NCBI RefSeq assembly: GCF_000816845.1 | Contig: NZ_CP006880.1 | Coordinates: 1,798,001-1,862,000, forward strand | DNA length: 64,000 bases | Source of the DNA: Rhizobium gallicum bv. gallicum R602sp | GTDB lineage: Bacteria > Pseudomonadota > Alphaproteobacteria > Rhizobiales > Rhizobiaceae | Reading direction: 5' to 3' | Shown here: positions 16,107 through 25,605 of the stretch, one piece after another | Position numbering within the stretch: the stretch's first letter is position 1 | Layout of the letters: every line of letters starts with the position of its first letter | Notes under the pieces: generated by a model | Databases searched by the model: none | What the model saw: only the letters and a program-made list of their open reading frames with translations | What the model was told of the DNA's origin: nothing | Position numbers and translations under genes: made by a program

Positions 16107-18023
16107 ATGAAACCGGTTTACTATCGCTTGGAAAACAGCTGGACCCCAAAGGGCGGGCCAAACGGCCAGTTCACCTTCACGCTCTTAAACCTCTCCGAAA
16201 GCCCGCTTTCCGGCTTCAAGCTCGTCTATACATCCTTGACGCGGGTGAGCGACCCTGAAGCCTGCGAGAACGCCCAGTTCCTGCGCCGGAACGCGAACTT
16301 CCACGAATTCTCGCCGCCTCCGGGGTTCCTTCTTGCGCCCGGCCAGAGCTGGATCTTCACGGTTGCCGGCCTTCATCGCAAGGCGCAGCATTGCACGGAT
16401 GGGGCAAAATCCGCCTACCTGACACTGGTCGACGGCACGCATGTCGAGGTGGCTGTCTCCGATCTGCTTCTTGAAGGCAGTCTGAGCGAGCCGCCGCCGG
16501 CGTTGCTGCCGGAGGGCCACCTTGATCTTCCCTTCGCGCTCCAGCCCTGGCCGGCAGAGATCGATGCCAAGCCGGGCGACAGCTTTCCGGTCGTGCTTTA
16601 TCCGCAGGGCGCACGCTCCGACGAGCTGCTTTCGATCTCGACGGTGATTTCCCTTTCGCGCCGGCTCTTTGAGAGCGACCATTCCGTCTTCAGCCTGGCG
16701 CCATCGCCGCAGGGCCGGGCACTGGTCTTCGACCGCCAGGCCTCGCTCGATGCGGAGAGTTACCGGCTAACCTTTGCCTCTGACAAGGTCACGCTTTCCT
16801 ATCGCGATGCGGCCGGGCTCCAGTATGGCCTGACCTCGCTTGCGCAGTTGCTCAACGGGGCGCGCACGACAAAAGGCAGGTTCCGCTTTCCGATCTCCGG
16901 CAGCATCTCCGACAAGCCGCGTTACGGCTGGCGCGGCTGCCATCTCGACGTGTCACGTCAGTTTTATCCGGTTGCCGACGTCAAGCGGCTGATCGATATC
17001 CTTGCCTGGTTCAAGCTCAATATCTTTCATTGGCATCTGACCGACGACGAGGCATGGCGGTTGGAAATCAGGGCCTATCCGCAGCTGACCACCACCGGCG
17101 TCCTGCGCGGTCCAAACGAGCCGCTGCTGCCGCAGCTCGGCAATGGCGCTGAGCCGGTCGGCGGCTTCTATTCGCAGGGCGATATCCGCGACATCGTCGC
17201 CCATGCCCAGGCACTGAATGTCGAAGTCGTGCCGGAGATCGATATTCCCGGTCACAATGCCGCAACGCTGGCCGCCCTCCCGGAACTCACCGATGGCCAG
17301 GAGGCACCCGACAGCTATCATTCCGTTCAGGGCTATCCGAACAACGCCTTGAACCCGGCCGTGCCCCTCACCTACGAATTCCTGGAAAAGGTCTTCGACG
17401 AGATGGTCGAGCTCTTCCCCTCCTCCTACATTCATGTGGGCGGTGACGAAGTGGCGAACGGTTCATGGCTTGCCTCTCCGCTGGCAAAGGAGCTGATGGC
17501 CGAGGAAGGCATTTCCGGCACGTTCGGCCTGCAGTCCTATTTCCTGAAACGGATCAAGGACATGCTGACGGCGCGCGGACGCAAGCTTGCCGGCTGGAAC
17601 GAGGTGGCCCATGGCGGCGGGGTCGCGGCGAAAGACACGCTGCTGATGGCCTGGGAAAATCCGCAGGTCGGCATCGATCTCGCAAGGGAGGGCTACGACG
17701 TCGTCATGACGCCGGGACAGGCTTATTATCTGGACATGGTCCAGGCAGAAGCCTTCCAGGAGCCGGGAGCGAGCTGGGCAGGCACGGTGCCACCGGCACA
17801 TACCTATGCCTATGAAGCGGAAGGCGAGTTCCCCGAGGATCTCAAGGACAAGATGAAGGGCGTACAGGCCTGCATCTGGTCGGAACACTTCCTGTCGCGC
17901 GGCTACTTCAACCGCCTGGTCTTTCCGCGCCTTCCGGCGATCGCCGAAGCGGCATGGACCCCGAAGGCCAAGAAGGACTGGAACCGCTTTGCGGCCATCG
18001 TCCCCCTGAGCCCGGCACTCTAG
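16107..18023 (+). CDS. GH20 beta-N-acetylhexosaminidase, cytoplasmic
   Basis: This 638-residue enzyme has an N-terminal beta domain (about 1-150), a GH20b domain, then the catalytic TIM barrel from about residue 270. The catalytic Asp-Glu pair in HVGGDEV is at residues 447-448. GCHLDVSRQFYP, IFHWHLTDDEAWRLEI, EVVPEIDIPGHN and CIWSEHF are also conserved. GH20 enzymes release terminal GlcNAc or GalNAc by substrate-assisted catalysis. The ATG at 16107 follows AGAGAGGAACAGG. No signal peptide is present, which implies action on imported oligosaccharides. It follows the SDR by 29 bp and precedes the second M81 gene by 24 bp. Confidence 0.93.
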   Translation: MKPVYYRLENSWTPKGGPNGQFTFTLLNLSESPLSGFKLVYTSLTRVSDPEACENAQFLRRNANFHEFSPPPGFLLAPGQSWIFTVAGLHRKAQHCTDGAKSAYLTLVDGTHVEVAVSDLLLEGSLSEPPPALLPEGHLDLPFALQPWPAEIDAKPGDSFPVVLYPQGARSDELLSISTVISLSRRLFESDHSVFSLAPSPQGRALVFDRQASLDAESYRLTFASDKVTLSYRDAAGLQYGLTSLAQLLNGARTTKGRFRFPISGSISDKPRYGWRGCHLDVSRQFYPVADVKRLIDILAWFKLNIFHWHLTDDEAWRLEIRAYPQLTTTGVLRGPNEPLLPQLGNGAEPVGGFYSQGDIRDIVAHAQALNVEVVPEIDIPGHNAATLAALPELTDGQEAPDSYHSVQGYPNNALNPAVPLTYEFLEKVFDEMVELFPSSYIHVGGDEVANGSWLASPLAKELMAEEGISGTFGLQSYFLKRIKDMLTARGRKLAGWNEVAHGGGVAAKDTLLMAWENPQVGIDLAREGYDVVMTPGQAYYLDMVQAEAFQEPGASWAGTVPPAHTYAYEAEGEFPEDLKDKMKGVQACIWSEHFLSRGYFNRLVFPRLPAIAEAAWTPKAKKDWNRFAAIVPLSPAL

Positions 18024-18047
18024 GCCCGAAACGCCAGGACGGTAGCG

Positions 18048-19484
18048 ATGCGGATTGCGGTCGGCGGAATTCACACGGAATGCAGCACATACTCGCCGGT
18101 GCTGATGGCGATCGAGGATTTTCGCGTCATGCGCGGAGCAGATCTCCTCGGTTCCGACTATTTCAACTTTCTGAACGCGCAAGGGGTCGACCACCTCCCG
18201 CTTCTCCATGCGCGTGCCATTCCGGGCGGACCGGTGTCGCGTGCCGCCTACGAGGAGTTCAAGACGGAGTTCGTCGACCGGCTGCAGGCGTCCACGCCGC
18301 TTGACGGTCTCTATCTCGCCATGCACGGCGCAATGAACGTCGAGGGCATGGATGACGCCGAAGGCGACTGGATATCGGCGGCCCGCGCCGTCGTCGGTCC
18401 GGACTGCATCGTCGCTGCGAGCTACGATCTGCATGGCAATGTCAGCCAGAAGATCGTCGACCAGCTCGATATTTTCGCGGCCTACCGCACGGCGCCGCAT
18501 ATTGATGTCCGCGAGACCATGGTGCGCGCCTGGTCGATGCTCGTCGACGCGCTGACGAGCGGGAACCGGCCGGGCGTGGCCTGGGCGCCGGTGCCTGTCC
18601 TGTGGCCGGGCGAGCGGACTTCGACTGAGGATGAGCCGGCAAAGGGCCTCTACCGACGGCTTGCGGACTTCGACCGCCGCGACGGCGTTCTCGATGCCAA
18701 TCTGATGATCGGTTATGTCTGGGCCGACGAGCCGCGGGCGACGGCCTGCGCTGTGGTGACGGCGTCGGACAAAGCTGCTGCCGCAAAAGCCGCGGAGGAG
18801 ATCGCACTTTCCTATTGGAATGCCCGAAAGGATTTTCGTTTCGGGCCGGTAACCGGTCCGCTTGACGACATGCTCGATATCGCAGCAGATACGAAGACTG
18901 CGCCGGTCGTGCTTGCGGATTCGGCGGACAATCCGACCGGCGGCGGTGTGGGCGACCGGGCCGATGTCCTAAGCGCGGTTCTTTCCCGCAAGTTCGAAAA
19001 CACGCTCTTTGCCGGCGTCACCGACCGGCCGGCCGTCGAGGCCTGCTTTGCCGCCGGCAGGGGAGCGATCGTGCCTCTGTCAGTCGGCGGTAGTCTCGAT
19101 CCGGCGAGCTTGCCCGTTCGTATCGAGGCTGAGGTGATCCTACTCGACGATCCAGGCTGCGAGGCCGAACGCCAGGCGGTGATCCGGACCCGCGGCGTCA
19201 CGGTGGTTCTTGCTGCCCGCAGGCGCCCCTATCACAGCATCGCGGATTTCGCGCGCCTTGGGCTCGATCCCAGATCGGTTCGGCTGCTTGTCGTGAAATC
19301 GGGCTATCTTTCGCCCGAGCTTGCCCCGATTGCCAATCCGAATCTCATGGCACTGACGGAGGGCGTCGTGAACCAGGACATCGAAAGTCTAGCGAGCCAT
19401 CGCCGAACCCGGCCGATCTTCCCGTTCGACCGCGAATTCGTATACCAACCGCAGGCGCGTCTTTCAGCGCGCTGGCAGGACTGA
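18048..19484 (+). CDS. M81-family metallopeptidase (MlrC-like), second copy
   Basis: This 478-residue M81 enzyme has the N-terminal MRIAVGGIHTECSTYSP, LYLAMHGAMNVEGMDDAEGD, ASYDLHGNVS, DSADNPTGGGVGDRADVL and a C-terminal PFDREFVYQPQARLSARW. It is clearly related to the 11895-13370 product but diverged throughout, so the two probably have different substrates. It is last in the RidA operon. A 69-bp echo of its own 3' end lies 300 bp downstream. Confidence 0.87.
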   Translation: MRIAVGGIHTECSTYSPVLMAIEDFRVMRGADLLGSDYFNFLNAQGVDHLPLLHARAIPGGPVSRAAYEEFKTEFVDRLQASTPLDGLYLAMHGAMNVEGMDDAEGDWISAARAVVGPDCIVAASYDLHGNVSQKIVDQLDIFAAYRTAPHIDVRETMVRAWSMLVDALTSGNRPGVAWAPVPVLWPGERTSTEDEPAKGLYRRLADFDRRDGVLDANLMIGYVWADEPRATACAVVTASDKAAAAKAAEEIALSYWNARKDFRFGPVTGPLDDMLDIAADTKTAPVVLADSADNPTGGGVGDRADVLSAVLSRKFENTLFAGVTDRPAVEACFAAGRGAIVPLSVGGSLDPASLPVRIEAEVILLDDPGCEAERQAVIRTRGVTVVLAARRRPYHSIADFARLGLDPRSVRLLVVKSGYLSPELAPIANPNLMALTEGVVNQDIESLASHRRTRPIFPFDREFVYQPQARLSARWQD

Positions 19485-19719
19485 TTATGTTCTATTTTGA
19501 GGCCCGGAATGACGGCCACCATCCCGTAGGGATCTGCATCTTGCGGAACGAGGATATAAGGTTCCCGGGGGACCTTTCAGCCTCGTCTGGTGGCAGCACG
19601 GCTCCTAGCGATGCCACCGTCGTCTGCTTCAGCCTTCCTGGCCCCTCTCCCCATGGCCGCCAGCCCTCCGGCCGGTTCAAACCACGCACTCTGCCAGGTG
19701 AGAGCAGCCGGCGCAGGCG

Positions 19720-19788
19720 ATCCTCCCGTTCGACCGCAATTTCGATTGCCAGCCGCAGGCGCACTTTTCGACGCGCCGGTGGGATTGA
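19720..19788 (+). pseudogene. Remnant of the 3' end of an M81 gene
   Basis: This short frame reads ILPFDRNFDCQPQAHFSTRRW then stop. It parallels PIFPFDREFVYQPQARLSARW at the end of the gene at 18048-19484, with about 70% similar DNA. It is the tail of a lost third M81 gene or a diverged partial duplication. The rest of the 19485-19878 gap shows no supported gene. Confidence 0.55.
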
Positions 19789-19878
19789 CATTTCGCATCA
19801 TCAAATCGCGTGGCGGGCGGCGCATTGCCAGAACGCGCGCCGTGTGACCACCAGATCGTTCCCTTCGTTGATATCCGC

Positions 19879-21072
19879 ATGAACCGCCTTCTTCCCGATG
19901 TCTTTCGCAATCCGGCAATCCGCGTCAGCATGATTGCCATCTTTTTGTTCGGGTTTGCGGGGGCGACAACATCACCGTATCAATCCGTCGTCGGTATTCG
20001 CGAGCTGGGATTGAGCAACGGTCTTTATTCAGCCCTCATCTTTGCGGCCGCGGCGGTCAATGTCCTCGTGAGCATCCTCCTCGGCAACCTTGCCGACCGT
20101 CTCGGCGAATATCGTTCGATGATGCTGGTGGCTGCCAGTTTCGGTATTTTCGGCTATGGCGCGATATATTTCGTTCCGACCCAAACGAGCTTCATCGCCT
20201 GCTCGCTTCTGTTGCTACCGATCTATGGTTCGCTCAACTCCCTGCTTTTTGCCCATGTCCGGGCCGCCACCGCGGGAATGCCCAAAAACGAGGTCAACAC
20301 CGTCAACTCAGGCGTCCGGGCAATGATCTCGCTGTCGTGGGTGCTGGTACCTGGCATGACAGGTGCGCTGCTTTCCACGTCGATGAGCATGCTGCCCGCC
20401 TATCTTTTCGCCTGTCTCTCCTGCATATTCTGTTTTGCCCTGATCAGCGCGGTCCTGCCGCGCCAGAAGGGCACGGACAAAGCAGCAACGCATCATCTCT
20501 CTCATCTTGCTGCCCTCGCAGAAGTGGTCTCGCCGAGAATCTTCACGCCCTTGATTGCCGTTGCGCTCATTACGAGCACGCTCCATGTCAACGGGGCGAT
20601 CCTGCCCTTGATCGTCACCGGCGCGGTTCACGGGACGGTAGCCGATGTCGGCATTCTCGTCGGCATCGTTGCCTTCCTCGAGATCATTTTCATCATCGTC
20701 TGGGCGCGACTTCTCAGGCAGATGGGTCAGGTCGCAGCACTGGTGACCGGCACCATCATATATGCCGCCTACCTGTTGCTGCTCGGGCTTGCTTCACAGC
20801 CCTGGCACGCTTACGCCCTGACAGTCATCAGCGGTATTGGCGCTGCAGCGCTGATCAGCATCCCCATCACCTACCTCCAGGACCTCATTGCAGAGAGGCC
20901 AGGTCTTGGCAGCGCCCTGATATCCGTCAACATTTTTCTCAGCGCAGGCGTGAGCGCACTCGTCTTCGCCATTGGCAGTTCCATCACGACCTATTCGGGG
21001 ACCTCAATTATTGGCGCGCTCTTCGGGCTCGGCGGCATTGGGCTCCTGATATACTGCAGCACCAGACGTTGA
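19879..21072 (+). CDS. MFS transporter, sugar-efflux (Set)-like
   Basis: This 397-residue major facilitator has about 12 hydrophobic helices, beginning IRVSMIAIFLFGFAGATTSP. The loop 2-3 signature is present (GNLADRLGEYRSMM), as is a second half similar to sugar efflux transporters SetA/SetB (YQSVVGIRELGLSNGLYSAL). The ATG at 19879 is preferred because the 23 codons before it look non-coding. It follows the M81 gene by about 400 bp containing a gene remnant, so it may be separately transcribed. Direction and substrate are unproven; a sugar or glycopeptide is likely from the context. Confidence 0.8.
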   Translation: MNRLLPDVFRNPAIRVSMIAIFLFGFAGATTSPYQSVVGIRELGLSNGLYSALIFAAAAVNVLVSILLGNLADRLGEYRSMMLVAASFGIFGYGAIYFVPTQTSFIACSLLLLPIYGSLNSLLFAHVRAATAGMPKNEVNTVNSGVRAMISLSWVLVPGMTGALLSTSMSMLPAYLFACLSCIFCFALISAVLPRQKGTDKAATHHLSHLAALAEVVSPRIFTPLIAVALITSTLHVNGAILPLIVTGAVHGTVADVGILVGIVAFLEIIFIIVWARLLRQMGQVAALVTGTIIYAAYLLLLGLASQPWHAYALTVISGIGAAALISIPITYLQDLIAERPGLGSALISVNIFLSAGVSALVFAIGSSITTYSGTSIIGALFGLGGIGLLIYCSTRR

Positions 21073-21183
21073 GCTGTCTGATGGAGGACTACCGCCGGAT
21101 GAAGACAGCAGGCGCCTAAGCCCAAGGATAGGCGACGGCCGATCTCCCACCATCTTTCAAAGTCCACAGGTGCGGAACGTTCG

Positions 21184-21416
21184 AATTCAATGACTATCCG
21201 GTGCCTGCATCCACTGGGTTTGGCATGAAGCACATGCCATAGGTCGACATGATCTGGCTGGTCATGACAAAGGATGAGATAGCGATGGCCTTCATCGAAA
21301 CGCTCCGCAGGTCAGGAAATCCCAACTCATATGCATACCGCAATGACCGGCCTCCGGATGGCTGGCCATCAGATCATAAGCAGCTTGAAGAGCATCGACA
21401 AAGCCGAGAGCGGCTT
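21184..21416 (-). pseudogene. ParE/RelE-family toxin remnant with frameshifts
   Basis: Three successive frames on the - strand join into a ParE-type sequence. The first reads GFVDALQAAYDLMASHPEAG, the second RYAYELGFPDLRSV, the third RFDEGHRYLILCHDQPDHVD followed by LWHVLHAKP. That matches the order and motifs of ParE toxins (helical hairpin, hPEaG turn, Arg-strand, YLIfY, RVLHA). At least two frameshifts break it, and no antitoxin gene is next to it. It is the only content of the 430-bp gap after the MFS gene. Confidence 0.55.
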
Positions 21417-21504
21417 GGTTCCAGCTTCGTGTGCAATCCGCGACCACGGACCATGTCGGCCTCCTCCAGCCGGGCACGGGATATCGCGGTTTTGGTGCTG
21501 GCTC

Positions 21505-22788
21505 CTACTGAATTGCGGAACTATCGGCCTTTTCAAGAGCAATGTAAGCCGCTGCCGTCCATGAGAATCCGAGCCCACCGCATCCTTCCCCGGTTTTCGG
21601 ATCGAAATATTCGGCAAAGCCTTCGGTCTCGATTGCGCTGATCGTCGATTGGCGCAGTTCCGCTGCAAATCCTGCGTGGCCGTTGCGGTGTAATCCCTCG
21701 ATCAGGAGCCAGTTGATGATCGCCCAGGCCGGACCGCGCCAATAGCGCTTGGCCTCGAAACTCGCGGAAAGAGGCTCGGTCGTCGGGAAGACGACTTTCA
21801 TACCCTTGCACCATCTTCGCATTTCGGCGGCTGCAGCGTCGGCTGTCGCCTCGTCAAGGTCGAGCGCAAGAAGCGGAATGAAGCCGGCCTGCGTGGCTGC
21901 GACGACATCCTCGCCGGCCAGCAGATCCCGCGAGACGAAACGCGAAAGATGAGAACGCCACTGCGCCTTCAGGGCCTGCCGTGTGCGCTCATTCAGCACT
22001 GCAATCTCATCGGCTTCGCCTGCGCGCCCGAGGACAGCTGCCAGATAATGCAGATCTTCACCGGCCTTCAGCAGGATCGCGCTGGTCTGGATATCAGCGA
22101 TCTTGAACTCGGCCTGTTGCCATTGCTCGACGGGGTCCCAGCCGCAGGCCGCATAGGTATCCAGGAGATGGATGAAGCGGCCATAGTCCTCGTCGCGCGG
22201 GCGCATTTGCGGGTTCACATGCCCTATATCTTTTCGCACAACCGGCGTTTCGGTTGTCGTCGCAACACGCGCAAGGGCGACGTCCCAGGCAGGCGAGTTG
22301 TCGCTGCCGCTTTCCCAAGGATGCAGCAAGGCGACGAGACCGGTGCCTTCCGGATCACGCGCGCTGTACCACCACCGGTGCCACTTCAAGGCGGCTTCGT
22401 AGAGCGTAAGGGTTCGCTTGTTTTCGACCGAGCCGGTGGCGACCGCTGTTTCGTAAATCTTGCGAAGAGCCATAGCGAAGACCGGTGGCTGCGTGATACC
22501 GGAGGTCGGAATGACATGGTTCGTGCGCCAGACGTCGGGGCCGGGGAAATAGCTGTCGCTCGGCTGATGGAACACGATATGGGGGATCATGCCATCGGTC
22601 CATTGTCCCTCGGCCAGCCGTTCGAGTTCACGATAGGCGCGGTCGATGTCGTAGGCGGCAAACCCCATGGCGACGAAGGCCGAATCCCAGTTCCACTGAA
22701 AAGGATAAAGCCGATCGGTCGGTACCGTGTAGCCGCCGCGGTCATTCGCCGCCAAGATCGCCTTGGCTTCATCGATGTATTTCGTCAT
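21505..22788 (-). CDS. MGH1-like (GH63-related) glycoside hydrolase, cytoplasmic
   Basis: This 427-residue (alpha/alpha)6-barrel enzyme has YPFQWNWDSAFVAMGF, DGMIPHIVFHQ, LHPWESGSDNSPAWD, FWRGPAWAIINWLL-like (RYWRGPAWAIINW) and GGLGFSWTAAAY. These are the signature blocks of mannosylglycerate-hydrolase or trehalase/GH63-type proteins. The acids in NWDSAF and SDNSPAWD are the likely catalytic region. No signal peptide. It lies 21 bp after the ATPase gene at the end of the first ABC operon, so it probably cleaves the imported alpha-linked disaccharide or glycoside. Exact specificity is unknown. Confidence 0.8.
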   Translation of the reverse strand: MTKYIDEAKAILAANDRGGYTVPTDRLYPFQWNWDSAFVAMGFAAYDIDRAYRELERLAEGQWTDGMIPHIVFHQPSDSYFPGPDVWRTNHVIPTSGITQPPVFAMALRKIYETAVATGSVENKRTLTLYEAALKWHRWWYSARDPEGTGLVALLHPWESGSDNSPAWDVALARVATTTETPVVRKDIGHVNPQMRPRDEDYGRFIHLLDTYAACGWDPVEQWQQAEFKIADIQTSAILLKAGEDLHYLAAVLGRAGEADEIAVLNERTRQALKAQWRSHLSRFVSRDLLAGEDVVAATQAGFIPLLALDLDEATADAAAAEMRRWCKGMKVVFPTTEPLSASFEAKRYWRGPAWAIINWLLIEGLHRNGHAGFAAELRQSTISAIETEGFAEYFDPKTGEGCGGLGFSWTAAAYIALEKADSSAIQ

Positions 22789-22809
22789 TCCATTTACTCC
22801 AGATATTTG

Positions 22810-23868
22810 TCAGGCAGCAGCCGCCAGGTAGGCCTTGCCGCTATCGGGTGCGAGCCAAGAAATGCGCGCGGGATCAGGTTTCAGGCCGATGACGTCGCCG
22901 CTTGCAACCTTTTCGGCGGCGGGCAGAATGACGCGAACGGGTTGGTTTTCGATCAATCCCGTCAAAAGAAGATGCGAACCCATTGGCTCGGCGACGCGAA
23001 CGCGCATTTGAAATCCCTCTGACGGCGGCGCAAGCACCACGGCTTCGCCGCGCAGCCCGAGGATGATCTCGGGCCCGGATTGCGGCGGCACCGAAAAGCG
23101 CTCGCTGCCCGCGATCACGTGCCCGTCGGTCACGGGCATGCGGATGAAATTCATCGGCGGATTGCCGATGAAGCCGCCGACGAACCGCGTGGCGGGATGG
23201 TTGTAGATGTCGACGGGATGGCCAACCTGCTCGATCTGGCCGTCGTGCATGACGGCGATCCTGTCCGAAAGGCCCATCGCCTCGGTCTGGTCGTGCGTCA
23301 CATAGATCGTCGTCGTGCCGGAAGACTGCAGGACCGTCTTTAGTTCCGTACGCATTTCCAGGCGCAGCAGCGCATCGAGATTGGAAAGCGGCTCATCCAT
23401 CAACAGGACCTTCGGCTCGACAGCGAGCGCCCGAGCCACGGCTACGCGCTGGCGTTGGCCGCCCGACAGCTTGTTCGGATAGCGGTCGAGATAGGGCTCT
23501 ATATGCAGAAGAGCTGCCGCTTTTTTCACCTGCTGGCTGACGCGCGCCTCATCGGCCTTTTGCATCCTGAGGCCGAAGGCGACATTTTCAAAGACGGTCA
23601 TATGCGGGAAGACGGCGTAGTTCTGGAAGACCATGGCAAGGCCGCGGTCCTTCGGCTGAAGCCCGACTACCGAGCGGTCTCCGATCCGAATGTCGCCGGC
23701 ACTTTCGGATTCAAGACCGGCGATGATGCGTAGCAGCGTCGTCTTTCCGCAGCCAGAGGGGCCGAGAAGGGAAACGAATTCCCCGTCGTTGACTGTCAGC
23801 GAGACCTCCTTCAGCGCCTGGAAGGTCCCGAAGTTCTTCCGGATGCGGTCGATGATGATGTTGGCCAT
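22810..23868 (-). CDS. ABC sugar importer ATP-binding protein (MalK/UgpC type)
   Basis: This 352-residue ATPase has Walker A GPSGCGKTT (near 37), the Q-loop, the signature LSGGQRQRVAVARAL, Walker B VLLMDEPLSNLD, and the switch His in YVTHDQTEAM. The C-terminal TOBE/OB regulatory domain (about 240-352) is typical of CUT1 sugar importers. The ATG at 23868 (MANIIIDRI) is preferred, since a longer in-frame extension is non-coding. It serves the permeases upstream. It may also energise the second, ATPase-less importer at 30542-33583. Confidence 0.93.
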   Translation of the reverse strand: MANIIIDRIRKNFGTFQALKEVSLTVNDGEFVSLLGPSGCGKTTLLRIIAGLESESAGDIRIGDRSVVGLQPKDRGLAMVFQNYAVFPHMTVFENVAFGLRMQKADEARVSQQVKKAAALLHIEPYLDRYPNKLSGGQRQRVAVARALAVEPKVLLMDEPLSNLDALLRLEMRTELKTVLQSSGTTTIYVTHDQTEAMGLSDRIAVMHDGQIEQVGHPVDIYNHPATRFVGGFIGNPPMNFIRMPVTDGHVIAGSERFSVPPQSGPEIILGLRGEAVVLAPPSEGFQMRVRVAEPMGSHLLLTGLIENQPVRVILPAAEKVASGDVIGLKPDPARISWLAPDSGKAYLAAAA

Positions 23869-23897
23869 GAAACTGTTCCCGTTACTTGGATGACCCG

Positions 23898-24728
23898 TTA
23901 CTTGGATGAAATGCCCCAGATCGCGAAAAGGTAGCGCCTGACCGCGAAGATGAAGACCACGGATGGCAGGATGAGCATGAGGCCGCCCGCAAAGCGGTAA
24001 TGCATGGGGCTTTCCGCCAGCACGGTCAGCAGATAGGCCGTTAACGTCCGATTTCTGACGGTGAGCACGGACGCGGCGAAAACCTCGTTCCAGGAGATGA
24101 CGAAGGCAAAGACGGCGGTCGCGGCGATACCTGGAAGGGCGAGAGGAGCGACGATCTTGAAGAATGCCTGGATACGCGAGCACCCGAAGACCCATGCCGC
24201 TTCCTCGAGTTCTCTCGGAACGCCAAGAAAGATGCCTTGCGTCACCAGCACGGCGAAGGGAAGGGCAAGGACGGTATGAACGAGCCCGACGCCCGTTACC
24301 GTATCGTAGAGGCCGAGACGGATGAAGGAAACGGTGAGCGGCAGAGCAAGGATTGCCAAAGGAAAGGCGCGGGTCAAAAGGACCATCAGCCGAAAGGAAT
24401 CCTTGCCGTGAAAATTATAGCGTGCCAGCGCATAGCCGGCGGGCGCTCCGAGAAGCAGGGACAGGGCAACCGTGATCGCTGCAGCTCCGAGTGAGTTCAG
24501 GAAGGAGCCGAGAACGCCTTCTGTCCTCAGGAAAAGCAGAAAGGGCTCTAAGGAAAGGCCTGTCGGCAGACCGGTCTTCGGCCAGAGGTAGACGGCGCTG
24601 CGTCCGCCGAAGGCGCCGAGCGCGACCAGATAGATCGGTGCGAGAACCCAGGCGCAAAGGACGGCGATCCCGCTCCAGAGCAGAATGCGGCGGGACGAGA
24701 CGAAGTTTGCGGCGCGGGCCGTGCTCAT
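23898..24728 (-). CDS. ABC sugar importer permease (MalG type)
   Basis: This 276-residue inner-membrane permease has six predicted helices. The EAA loop is at ELEEAAWVFGCSRIQAFFKIVAPLALPG, the ATPase contact site. The ATG at 24728 overlaps the stop of the upstream permease by 4 bp (ATGA), which indicates translational coupling. The long upstream in-frame extension lies inside that gene. Belongs to the CUT1 family. Confidence 0.92.
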   Translation of the reverse strand: MSTARAANFVSSRRILLWSGIAVLCAWVLAPIYLVALGAFGGRSAVYLWPKTGLPTGLSLEPFLLFLRTEGVLGSFLNSLGAAAITVALSLLLGAPAGYALARYNFHGKDSFRLMVLLTRAFPLAILALPLTVSFIRLGLYDTVTGVGLVHTVLALPFAVLVTQGIFLGVPRELEEAAWVFGCSRIQAFFKIVAPLALPGIAATAVFAFVISWNEVFAASVLTVRNRTLTAYLLTVLAESPMHYRFAGGLMLILPSVVFIFAVRRYLFAIWGISSK

Positions 24729-25576
24729 GGAAGACGCTCCGGATCGACCTTGATGGCCTTCAGATAGAACATGGTGGCCGCAAGCGAGACGAGCATGATG
24801 AGAACCGCGTAGGCTGCGGCAACGCCATAGTTTTGGTTCTGGTTCTGCCAATTGTAGGCCTCGCCGACGAGCACCGGGAAATTGCGGCCGCCAAGGGCAT
24901 AGACGACGGCAAAAACCTCGAAGGCCAAAACAGTGCGCAGGATGAGCGCCGACTGCAGCGCCGGCCGGATGAGCGGCAAGGTGATGCGGAAGAAGCGCGT
25001 CCACGGACCTGCGCCGAAGATTTCTGCCGCTTCCCGGTATTCCTTCGGCACCTGGTTGAGGCCGGCAACGATGACGACCATGACGATGGCCGTTCCCCGC
25101 CATATCTCGGCGGCGGCTATGCCGAGAAAAAGTGGAAACGGCGTCTGGTAGGAAAGCCAGCTCGCCTGCCGTTCTATGATGCCGAGGCCGTAAAGGAAGG
25201 AATTGAGATAACCGCTGTTCTGCAGGATCGACAACCAGACGAGACCGGCTGCGAGATCCGAAATGCCGAGCGGAATGGTCCAGATCCACAGGATCGTTTC
25301 CCGGCCGGCTGCCACTTTCGCGACCATCGTTCCCATGGCGAGCGCAATGACGATCTGCACCGGCACAACGGCAAGCGTCAGAAGAAACGTGTTTTGTACC
25401 GAGCGCGTAAAATTGAGATCGCCCACCATACGCTGGACATTGGTAAGCGAGGGCGTGCCATTGTCGGAGACGGCAAGCCAGATCGTCTGCACAAGCGGCA
25501 CGACGAACAGCAGCGCCAGGAACGCCACCGAGGGCAAGATCAGCAGATAGGGGATCCACGTGCGGTTGTTCGGCAT
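24725..25576 (-). CDS. ABC sugar importer permease (MalF type)
   Basis: This 283-residue inner-membrane permease has about six helices (WIPYLLILPSVAFLALLFVV at the start). The EAA loop EYREAAEIFGAGPWTRFFRI is followed by TLPLIRPAL. It forms the heterodimeric channel with the downstream permease. A 10-bp stem-loop separates it from the binding-protein gene upstream. Confidence 0.92.
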   Translation of the reverse strand: MPNNRTWIPYLLILPSVAFLALLFVVPLVQTIWLAVSDNGTPSLTNVQRMVGDLNFTRSVQNTFLLTLAVVPVQIVIALAMGTMVAKVAAGRETILWIWTIPLGISDLAAGLVWLSILQNSGYLNSFLYGLGIIERQASWLSYQTPFPLFLGIAAAEIWRGTAIVMVVIVAGLNQVPKEYREAAEIFGAGPWTRFFRITLPLIRPALQSALILRTVLAFEVFAVVYALGGRNFPVLVGEAYNWQNQNQNYGVAAAYAVLIMLVSLAATMFYLKAIKVDPERLP

Positions 25577-25605
25577 TGGCTTTGACTTCGTGGCTTTTCG
25601 GGAAG

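Noticed and set aside
17463..18500. 345-codon - strand frame opposite GH20/M81
   Set aside because: Overlaps the catalytic core of two recognised enzymes; no protein family recognised.
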